Origin: Symsagittifera roscoffensis
Taxonomy: Eukaryota; Xenacoelomorpha; Acoela; Convolutidae
DNA length: 64,000 bases
Assembly: GCF_963678635.1 (NCBI RefSeq)
Contig: NC_087071.1
Span: 35,829,680 to 35,893,679, forward strand
Reading direction: 5' to 3'
Shown here: positions 55,702-64,000 of the stretch, piece by piece
Numbering within the stretch: position 1 is the first letter of the stretch
Layout of the letters: each line of letters begins with the position of its first letter
Program-made: the position numbers and the translations under genes
The notes under the pieces: model-generated
Database searches by the model: none
What the model was told of the DNA's origin: nothing
What the model saw: only the letters and a program-made list of their open reading frames with translations

Positions 55702-56584
55702 TGTAATATTCGCCCAAATGCTACACAGCGACGGAGCGTAGAAAAAGTACCTATTAACGACTGGCAGGGGTCAGTTACTTTAATCCTACTCGCTTTTCAC
55801 CGTCTCGACCTTGCCAGTTGATTTTCTGGTCTGTCTAGGGCAAAGTAAAAAGTTACCATTTTTAGGCCATCAGTGAAACGACTTTTGATCAGCTTTCGTT
55901 TACATGCGAACACAACCACATAGCTGAGTCTCGGATCCTCAGACTACGTGATTGTCATTAAAAACACGGTTCGAACAACCTATTTTAATATGTTTTTGTG
56001 TGACAGTTCTACATTAAATCCATTGGAGATGGATTGACCCTTTCCTCTTTCTAGCTACTCATATTCTAAAATATCAAGTTACACCGATGTTAATTTAAAG
56101 TTTCACGACATCCAAGTAGCTATACAGTCAGTTTTATACAGTCCCTTCACATAAACAGTCTCTGGGGGACCAAGCCTCCGCTCCCGTAATATTCCTGCGA
56201 TAACGCTCTTATCTCTTCTAATTTGCGTCCCGGGAGGGTTCCGTGGAATACTCCTTCCCCACTGAAGCTTCCTTCTCCACTAATATCTGTTGATAAGGGT
56301 CTTATCGTGCGTTGCTGCCACGATAAGAGGCTTCGTATTTTCCGTCTCTTGCACGACTGTTTTTCACAATATTTGTCGTTGTTCTTATTTTTCGTCGTTT
56401 TTTTGTCAAAATGGCCGTTTTTCGTATTTCTGAGAAATATCAACTTGAAAATGGAAATTTTAAAAATAGAAAATTTCAGAATACTTCGACCCTCCTTTCA
56501 AGCACTTTTTTGCTGTTAAGGCCTTTTCTCTCTGATTCGTGCTTCGTCGGAAGGTTGCGCTGTGCCATCCGGCAGAATGGCACA
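55702..56584 (-). repeat. 3' LTR of copy 4
   Basis: 883 bp, TGTAATATTCG at 55702 and AGAATGGCACA at 56584. It aligns with the other LTRs at the ends and through a central GATGGAT-ACCCTTTCC region. It holds a 10-bp hairpin TCTTATCGTG/CACGATAAGA (about 56296-56325) where the other LTRs have a hairpin of unrelated sequence. Confidence 0.82.
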
Positions 56585-56601
56585 TACTCCCCGGACAGTC
56601 C
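56585..56601 (-). promoter_or_regulatory. Polypurine tract of copy 4
   Basis: GGACTGTCCGGGGAGTA on the minus strand, directly before the LTR, all 17 bases as in copy 2. A TCAAT/ATTGA mini-hairpin lies next to it. Confidence 0.75.
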
Positions 56602-57321
56602 CCATCAATGTCCCTATTGATCGCATAACACCGGGTTATCGTCAAGTAGTTATCCAGTTTTCTGTAATCAATCTTACAAATCGCATAAGAAAATGAAATT
56701 TATCTACCCCACCTCAACTCACTACGTGTTCACAAATGGCATCGTACTACATCTCACTGCCTTTCAACATTTTCACAAAATTTGCACCATGAGGAGTGTC
56801 CTAGATAAAATTTCTTTTCTGACTACTTACGTCGTCTTGCCATAAAATTTCTTTTCGCTCTTTGTGATTAAAAAGTGGGACGTGGCACGGCCACGCACCC
56901 TTTAAAATTAACTTAACGTCACTCACCAAGTATAATCAGTTATCTATGCGGTCCTTTCAATATTAAAACTAAGAAACTCTGTGGCTAGGAAAGTTATTGA
57001 GTTACCCACCCTTCTCGAGCGAGTTTACTCAATCTTACCATGTTGCCACACAGTGAAATTGTGTCTTACACAGGTTAAAAACTTCAATCGTATTTAAATA
57101 GGTAAATATACTCACCTATGTTCTATATATACATACATAAATAGTCATAACTAAAATTTCTTTTTCAACAATTTAACAATTTTCAAAGTTTGGTTTGACC
57201 AAACTAAATCAAAATAAAAAGTTTCACAAGTTCAATAATCAAAACTTGGTTGATTGGTTTAAGTTTTAGCACACAAAGACAATCAAGTTTTTTCTCCTTC
57301 TCTTCTCTTCTTTGTTCATCT
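56602..57321 (-). other. 3' non-coding region after ORF-Y, copy 4
   Basis: About 720 bp without an ORF. It contains the conserved block at 56961-56984 identical to 17021-17044, plus weaker similarity in order with the copy 2 region. Confidence 0.65.
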
Positions 57322-60300
57322 TCATTCCATCACTTCTCCATCTTGATCTTCAGCTTCGCTGTCTTCCAATACTTTCTCCAGCATGTCCATGGAGTTGCGG
57401 GCCGTGCCCCAACTCTCCTGTTCCAACAGCCTCGGTTTGCAACAAGGTAGCAAGTCAACATTAACCTTTTGCTCCCGGTTCCTGCAAAAGCTGTTGTGAA
57501 GACACAGGCTCACGTTTCGTTCTAGGTCAGCTCTTAAGACCTCTTTCTTCTCATCTTCAGTTGCACAAGGCGCTCCAGCTACTCGCTTCACCGCCGTGGT
57601 GACCGCGTTTCTGTGCGTCAGGAATGCTCTCTTATAGGCTCCTGGTCCTATATCTAGCTGGAAAGATTGATAGGCTTCCGTGTTCCTCGACATGTGACGC
57701 TTCGCGCGTTCATACATCCATGATGTCATCACTGCACGGAACCAAGGCATCAATCTTTGCCTTGACCATATTCTTTCAATGGCTTTAGGTATTCTCAGAA
57801 CCTTGCAGGTGGTTCTGAAAAGATCCAATTCATGACTCATCTTCACGTTGCTCAGCTGTTCAGGAGTCGGCACGGCCGTCTCCTGTTCACTTGTGTCCGC
57901 GTTAGCCTCCAGCCATCTCACTGCCAGCATGGCACTAACCACCACGATTGACACCTGTTGATTCTGATCGGGCAACCCCGTAGAGTATAACTCCTCCACG
58001 TCCCATTCTAGCATCAGATTCCCGCGTTTGGGGTACCACAACGTCTGCGCCAAGCAGTGGCAAGGATACTCCCCATGGGTTCTCACTATGTTCCTTCGGG
58101 TCCGATATCCTGAGGCTCCCAGCAACGGTTCCACCTCCATCAGAATTCTATGTAAGTCGTCTTTCTCTTCTATGGTGGGGAATTCAGTGGGTAAGGCTCC
58201 ACTCGCTTTCTGTTTCTGGAACTCACTCACATTGCCTTCGTTTAATCTCAGAAACTCTTCACCCACTACGTCTTGCAACTCGCCTTCAGATCTCTTCGGG
58301 ACTGCCCGAAAGATCTTCGCCAACAAATCATATGACCTCTCCGACATTCTGGCCAACCTTACGCACTTTGGCACAGAGAAAAGTTGGTCAATCAACACCT
58401 GCTGTGTCCTTGCATCCATCACCACCATGTGTGTAGGATATCTACTACTGCAATATGGTGCAGAGCTTGAACCCACCAGAGATTTTGAACCAGTCGGTTC
58501 ATGATAGGCCTCACTATCTTTCAGATTCATCTCGTTCTCCAGAGCTTCTCTCCAGCCTCCGATCTTCTGCTCCGTTTGCAATGCTCCAGGGAATACTTCC
58601 ACGCTGAGGGACGTCACTAGCTCATGGGCACGCTCCAGGCGCTCAAGCGATTCAATCGAACTCGTCATGCTACAAAATCCCAAGGCTGTGATCAAGTTTA
58701 CATCCGTCACCCCATGACAATTCGCGACCAACTTCATGCCACTCTTATCCGACATGCTCAATCTTCCGTACAATCGTGCCAGTTGCCGATGCTGCTCGCT
58801 CAGCGTAACCAGGCATTGTCCCAGGTTACAAACATGTCCTTCCATCCCACTATGTTGAGCCAAGCATGTGCCTTGCTTCAACCAATTGCTCGATGGACCT
58901 TCCTCGGACAGCTCCGTGGATGGGTTGCTCTTCCGCTTCGTCAACCTCATGGCCAGCAGATGATGTATCATGGCCAGATCATGCAAACTTGCGTCATCAT
59001 CTAGGTCTAACGCGTTAGGATGAGGACACCAAGAAGGCTTCATGAGTTCCCACATCGTCACTAGACTGGTTTTCAAGGGACCGTCCCAAGAACCACAATC
59101 AAAACTCACTTGCCCCTTTAGCTCGGGAACCGAGGGTTCGACCACTCGTTCTTCCAAGATAATTCCCAGCTTGGGTTGTTCCACCATCAGCATTCCAGTT
59201 TCTTTAATACGTTCAACCCAGAAATTGAGTACTATGACTTGCTCATAGTCGAAGTACGCTTCCCTGGCTTCTTCATTCACGAAGGGATTATACGCTATCC
59301 CCGGTATGCCAGACACATATTGGAACGACTTCAGTTTCCCTAGTGTTGCAAACTCTTTTTGTCCTTTGACTGCTTCAATCAACTCCCGGCTCACTTTCAA
59401 TTCTTTGTTGGAACATCTTCCCACTTCTTCCAACTTGCGATAGCTCTCCATGTCATTCGACTCCTTGTTTGGTACAGTCAACGGCATGTCCTGATACAGT
59501 TCCAGGAGTGCCCTAAGGAAGTCCCTTTCGCAATCAACTCCCTTTTGCCGAATGATCTTTATACATTCTCCCAAAACAGGAGTGGGGATACGATCCACCA
59601 CGAACCTGACAAAGCAAAGGGCATCCTTACGCTTAGCCCATGCTATCGCAGAATCGTCTTTAGAAATCAACGATCGCAGAGCTTCCATCAACTCCAGCTC
59701 CTGTTCCCGTGATTTCGAATCATTATTGGCTTCATACTCCGCCCTCTTGATGCCCATCAAGCACCAAGCCAACCGTACTTGCAGATCAGTTCTCATGCAA
59801 GGATGAGCCAGGTATGCTGCCACCGTAGCAGGTGCATGCATCGACTCGTCGAAGTATCTCTGGAGGGCCGCCCTCCAGGAGATTTCTAGTAGCTTTTCCA
59901 ATCCAATTTCGTTCGCTTCAGAGGACATTACCGTGCCGTATTCTTTTCGATTTAAGTTTGAATTCTCCTTGAGCTCTTTCAGATATTCCTGCATGGCTCG
60001 CTTCTCGCTCCAAGCCATCAGGTGCCCTCTCGCTGAGTTTCTCGCTTTCAACATCTCCACATATCCTCCTGCTGGATCTCCCATGTGGACTGATTCCGGC
60101 ACAGTGACTCGACTGTACTCGACCACGTCGAGTTGTCCTTCCAGCTTCAGCTTGGCTATGTTGGTCCGCGAGGGCCTGTAATCTTCAAGTCCTCCAGATC
60201 CACACTGACTGATGATCTCCATCTCTAATTTAGTGTCTGCCAGGGTTCGTGCTGTTTTCTTTGATCTTACAGCAGTCGTGGTCAGACCTGCCAAGAGCAT
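57322..60300 (-). CDS. ORF-Y of copy 4: intact 992-aa accessory protein of unknown function
   Basis: An uninterrupted 992-codon ORF from ATG 60300, which aligns with the start of the copy 2 ORF-Y. Mostly helical. Cys and His sets shared with copy 2: PSWCPHPNA (about residue 420), CLAQHSGMEGHVC plus another C (about 480-500), VANCHG, YPCHCLAQT (about 745), and LCLHNSFCRNRE then LPCCKP near the end. These may form zinc-binding sites. No signal peptide, clear membrane segment or known enzyme motif. It follows ORF-X after 32 nt, so it may be translated by reinitiation or from its own spliced RNA (inference). Intactness next to a frameshifted ORF-X suggests this copy is fairly young. Confidence 0.85.
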   Translation of the reverse strand: MLLAGLTTTAVRSKKTARTLADTKLEMEIISQCGSGGLEDYRPSRTNIAKLKLEGQLDVVEYSRVTVPESVHMGDPAGGYVEMLKARNSARGHLMAWSEKRAMQEYLKELKENSNLNRKEYGTVMSSEANEIGLEKLLEISWRAALQRYFDESMHAPATVAAYLAHPCMRTDLQVRLAWCLMGIKRAEYEANNDSKSREQELELMEALRSLISKDDSAIAWAKRKDALCFVRFVVDRIPTPVLGECIKIIRQKGVDCERDFLRALLELYQDMPLTVPNKESNDMESYRKLEEVGRCSNKELKVSRELIEAVKGQKEFATLGKLKSFQYVSGIPGIAYNPFVNEEAREAYFDYEQVIVLNFWVERIKETGMLMVEQPKLGIILEERVVEPSVPELKGQVSFDCGSWDGPLKTSLVTMWELMKPSWCPHPNALDLDDDASLHDLAMIHHLLAMRLTKRKSNPSTELSEEGPSSNWLKQGTCLAQHSGMEGHVCNLGQCLVTLSEQHRQLARLYGRLSMSDKSGMKLVANCHGVTDVNLITALGFCSMTSSIESLERLERAHELVTSLSVEVFPGALQTEQKIGGWREALENEMNLKDSEAYHEPTGSKSLVGSSSAPYCSSRYPTHMVVMDARTQQVLIDQLFSVPKCVRLARMSERSYDLLAKIFRAVPKRSEGELQDVVGEEFLRLNEGNVSEFQKQKASGALPTEFPTIEEKDDLHRILMEVEPLLGASGYRTRRNIVRTHGEYPCHCLAQTLWYPKRGNLMLEWDVEELYSTGLPDQNQQVSIVVVSAMLAVRWLEANADTSEQETAVPTPEQLSNVKMSHELDLFRTTCKVLRIPKAIERIWSRQRLMPWFRAVMTSWMYERAKRHMSRNTEAYQSFQLDIGPGAYKRAFLTHRNAVTTAVKRVAGAPCATEDEKKEVLRADLERNVSLCLHNSFCRNREQKVNVDLLPCCKPRLLEQESWGTARNSMDMLEKVLEDSEAEDQDGEVME

Positions 60301-60332
60301 AGGGGTTATCAGATTCTCTTTTTCTCCCCCTG

Positions 60333-62810
60333 TCAGCGTGCACTATCTCCTTGCCCGCTCTCGCCTGAACGACCTGCGCTCGTTAGAGAGGTCACCACTG
60401 CGCTGGCTCTCGACTTCACCACTCTCGGGTTCATGGCTCGACTTCCTGTTTTCCCTTTTAGTCGCTTCAGCCCCTTCCCGGCTCGTCTGACAGGTAATTT
60501 CTTTGCAACCTGCTGATCATCGGCACTGTCTTCTGTTACTGACTCGGTCAGAACATCCGACTCCATGGAGTTCACTATTTTCTCCAAGACCTCACGCATG
60601 ATGGGTTGGTTCAATCCCACCTTCATTATGGACTGCGTCCCATATCGTCGTATCACGTCCCATGATCTTTCCATGAAATTCACTCGGCTCCAGGTTGCCC
60701 CTGTCTTGCCTTCTGACTCACTTTGATATCTCTCCCATTCCACTTCCGGCAGCGTGCTCAGGAAGGATACCCTCATTGATTCTTCGATTTTTCTCCTCCT
60801 TGGTGACTCATGGAGCAATTTCTGCGGATCCCTGCTTCGGCATTCTCTCGCCTGGCTTATTGGGTCCATCGGGGATAAGTCGGCCGACGCCTCCTTTGTA
60901 GGGGACATGAAAGACGATGGCGTCATTAGCAATAGACTACCATCGACTTCCCCATCGTCGTCTTCACTAAACCGGTATTCTAGCAAGTCTCTCTCTAACG
61001 CTCCCAGATCCGTCTCACCCGGTTTTCCCGTCTTTCCCTCGATGTCGTCGTCATCGTCCTGATCCATCAATTCATCATCACCTGCATCAGGTTTCGGCCT
61101 GGGTCCGGAAGGTCCTTGTTGTGAATCTATGCCCGAGTCCGGCCGAGCCGGTACGGTCATGTCTCCTGCATGATAAAACAACTCATCATTCACCAGGAAT
61201 TCCACAGACTCCTCGCCATGTGGTGCCAGGTCCTCTACTGTTATATACGAGCCTCCTCTGCTCTCCTTTGCCACTTCCATCGTCACTACTTTCACTTCTC
61301 CTGACCACTTCAGTCTTGACCAATCGTCTGTGGGAGAATACACTTCGTTCCACATTTCGGCACTCTGGTCTCCTAGTGCCTTGATCTTCTTTCTACTCCA
61401 AGCATCAGGAAATGAGAAGTCAAACGTGTGCGCGGCTGCAACATTCCAGCCGATGAAGCGCGGCTCCATCCCTTCACTCCACTTCAACATTCTCTTCTCT
61501 GCGTCGCGAGCTGCTCCGATGCGAGGGGCAATGATGGGAGATGTGACTCCCAACAACATCCTCCTTATCGGTGGATATCGAGGGCATTGGTCCGGCAGCG
61601 GCCTGGACCCGGAAAGCCACGCTTGCTGGTTCTCTTTAGCGTGTGCATAGGCTTCTGGTAGGAGTGGCACTCCCATGGCCGCTCCCGTATCCTTCACTAC
61701 TGGTCTTAAGTTCCAAAGCTTCGGGTTGAACTGGATGTGAGAAAGTTCCTCACGGCCCATTCGGCACTTGAAGTGGTTGTTGAAATCCATCAACATCCAT
61801 CCTGGCTCCGCTATTCTTCCGAACAGCCTATCATCACTGGCCAGCCCTCTCAACTCCCTCTGTTCTACCCAGTTCAGCATAGAACAGTCCACGACTGAGA
61901 CCAGGTTGACGTATAACACCGAATTCCTGTATGCCTCGACTTGCACGTCCGGGAACACGAAAGACATCACCGGTCCATACACCACCGTGACGAATTCCCG
62001 CAGTCCGTGAATCAGAGCCAACGGATCGATCCGCATCATGACTGCCAACTCTGTCAGCAAGAGCATGCCACAATATTGCTTGCACTCACTCGCATCCGTC
62101 GCCACCTTATCTTCTCCCGTGACGCTTCTGTTCTGCTGTAAAAGATACTGGAGCAGGAGAGTCCTCCAGTCTTTCATCTTCTTGAGCGAGGCGGTTTCCA
62201 ACTGTGCATTGAACTCACGACTGGGTCCCTGTAGTTGTTCAGGGTAACGTAACAGCACAAGCAAATCACCCAGTCGACCGTAGGTCATGGCAATCAGGGT
62301 CAGGAGTCCATCCAATCTCAAATCTGCCAACGCTTGGTTGAAGAGATTCGCCGGCCCCTTCACGAAATTTTCGTGACCAAATGTCACGTATAAGGCTAAC
62401 ACCAGGCCAATCGATAACTTCCTGATGTCTCTCACAAAACTCGCGATCAAGTTCCGGGATGCCCTAGGATAGCACGTCGACAGGAAGGATGGCGTCCATC
62501 CCACTCCCATTCCACCCAAGATAGCATCCGATCGTTCGTACTGTGCCCTCGTGGCTAGCACGTCAGCTTGGAACTTGTCCAGTGACATCGTGTTTACGTC
62601 CTGCATCAGCTTCAACATCATGCCCCCAGCTAACTCCCGGGCATCAAACAAATTTTTCAGATACACATGTATCTCCTTTATCACTGCCGGCGCATGCTCG
62701 AACGCATCCTCACCCAAGGTGCACAGCCTTGGTGACAAGTACAACCATACGTTATTGTGCGGCTTCGTGCGCAAAGCCATTGCCATGAGATCTTCTTCCG
62801 CTGATGTCAT
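60333..62810 (-). pseudogene. ORF-X of copy 4, C-terminal 825 codons
   Basis: A single open frame covering what copy 2 has in two broken pieces (23100-20542). Order: a helical region (LRLDGLLTLIAMTYGRLG, ALYVTFG, LLQQNRSVTGED), PKLWNLRP, P-IRRMLLG, a Gly/Asp-rich acidic middle (QDDDDDIEG), ESPRRRKIEESMRVSFLSTLPE, the GTQSIMKVGLNQPIMREVLEK segment, and a basic C-terminus (KGLKRLKGKTGSR). ATG 62810 is internal: the preceding frame (64000-62822) is the real N-terminal continuation, joined by a frameshift near 62850. No known family. Confidence 0.78.
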
Positions 62811-62821
62811 GTTCTTCCAGA

Positions 62822-64000
62822 CTATCCTGCATGATGATTCTCGGCATGATCCATCTGTCTGAACCAGAGATCATCAGCCACCTGTTGTACTAACAGATGA
62901 TCGTCGTCCACCCCTGGTCTTAGTTTCAGCAATCTGGCAAAGTTGGACAGCTCCAACCCCAGAACTTCATCTAGCACCAACCGAGTTGTGCTACAATCTC
63001 TGAGCCCTTGTATGGCATTCGAAATGTCAGCCCAAACGGCGGGAAGCTCAGATCGGGACGGGTAGTAATTGTCTGGGTCTACTACTCTGTTCGGGGCAGG
63101 AATTATCACGTTGAACCTCCCCTCTGCTATCGTCGTGACCATTGTGTATACAAACTGAAGGGGTTCTGGCAATGCAGCGTACCCTGGTGACAACACAAAG
63201 ACCACCTTCACCACATTATGGGTGAAACGTTGTTTTGCTGCTACTTCTACCTCAGCCATCGCCGAGAGCAATGTCATTATCGCCTCCCCTATGACCTCGT
63301 TGCTCGGGATCGACCCATCCGTCAGACGTGACAACAAGCCCCTGCTTTGCAGATGATCATTTGAGCCTGCAACCACTATCACCTGCGGCTCCATACTGAC
63401 TACCCTTCGTACACTTATCATCATGCCGATTGCCTGTCCCCAATCCAATTTAGGTGCCGTGAAGAAAATCACGTCGGGCCAAAATAGAGAACGGGGCGTG
63501 TAGAGATAATCGGAACTGGCTACGATCAGATATTTTGCAGCTTTCATCTCTAAGGGATCGTAAGCTGCGAACAGGCCATCGCCTATTGGGGCCTTCAATT
63601 TCCCATATCTCTGGTCATCTCCATCTACCGTGGTCGTTCGGGGGTAGTCCCTTGAATACTCGCCAGGCGTCTGACCGGGTGGTTTAGAGAGCTGCCTGTA
63701 CATCTTATGATGCTTGTTATTGGGCTTGTTCTCTGCCTGAAACTTGCCCCTTCGAGCAGGTGGCGTCAATTCCCGGGCTCTCTGTCGGACGTCCGTAAGG
63801 GATCGCGTGTTCAAGGGTCCAAAGGTGTTGTCCTGAGGCAATCCATTCAAGTCTGCATGTCGGAGCGTAGTCGTAGAGCTGAACTGCTCCTGCTCTGCTA
63901 GCAGCCAATCCACGCCTGGTATCCGATACAATCGCGACACCGTGGGACTTTCTCCGCCAATAATTCTCATCGCGTCCTCCAGACACGTCAGGGTATTCAT
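62822..64000 (-). pseudogene. ORF-X of copy 4, second SGNH-like domain (N-terminus outside window)
   Basis: Open from the window edge. It reads GVDW at the point where copy 2 has an amber codon, showing that the SGNH domain and this part are one protein. SGNH-like features: AKYLIVASSDYL, FWPDVIFF, VIVVAGSNDHLQSRG, VVFVLSPGYAALP, and ELPAVWADISNAI. The GDS nucleophile block is replaced by ASSD. The frame ends at 62822 after a frameshift near 62850. The hydrolase domain with GDS is expected beyond 64000. Confidence 0.75.

Larger units (their letters stand above)
55702..64000 (-). mobile_element. Giant LTR retrotransposon, copy 4 (diverged subfamily, 5' part outside window)
   Basis: Minus strand. 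3' LTR (55702-56584), polypurine tract, 3' non-coding region, ORF-Y (57322-60300) and ORF-X (60333 to beyond 64000). Gag-pol would lie beyond the right edge. By eye the proteins are about half identical to those of copy 2, and the LTR is alignable but clearly different. It is inserted into copy 3. Confidence 0.88.

Overview
The window is a eukaryotic, almost certainly invertebrate metazoan, genomic segment made nearly entirely of nested retroelements. The evidence is Ty3/gypsy-type gag-pol, a Penelope-like GIY-YIG remnant, an R2-type non-LTR element with a PHD finger, and no bacterial gene organisation. I recognise no single-copy host gene, and the species cannot be named from this sequence.

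The main content is four copies of one unusual giant LTR retrotransposon. Copy 2 (minus strand, about 15725-40192, 24.5 kb) shows the whole layout. In transcript order it has a 5' LTR of about 930 bp (40192-39261), a primer-binding-like site, a 3 kb structured non-coding leader, gag-pol (36300-26801) ending in a macro-like domain, about 8.9 kb of extra coding sequence at the env position (26390-17471), a polypurine tract (16667-16651) and the 3' LTR (16650-15725). The extra region falls into ORF-X (coiled coil, SGNH hydrolase, a second SGNH-like domain, a long helical region) and ORF-Y (conserved Cys-containing protein of unknown function).

Layout: 1-13682 is copy 1 (minus; LTR, leader and gag-pol; the accessory part lies off the left edge). 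13683-14265 is a Penelope-like 3' end with a hammerhead-like motif. 14214-17130 is a tandem duplication of the 3' LTR region of copy 2. 15725-40192 is copy 2. 40193-42936 is an internally deleted PHD-RT-RLE non-LTR element. 42937-55701 is copy 3 (plus strand, old, many lesions), cut at 55701 by copy 4. 55702-64000 is copy 4 (minus), a diverged subfamily with an intact 992-aa ORF-Y and most of ORF-X.

How the parts work together (inference): full-length RNA would start in the LTR and encode Gag-Pol. A candidate splice donor in the leader and a candidate acceptor just before ORF-X could give a subgenomic mRNA for the accessory proteins. A roughly 109-nt leader RNA structure with a compensatory base change, near the donor and upstream of gag, is placed like a packaging signal. 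Every gag-pol copy here is broken by frameshifts or stops, so none looks autonomous, but the two accessory ORFs are retained in two diverged subfamilies.
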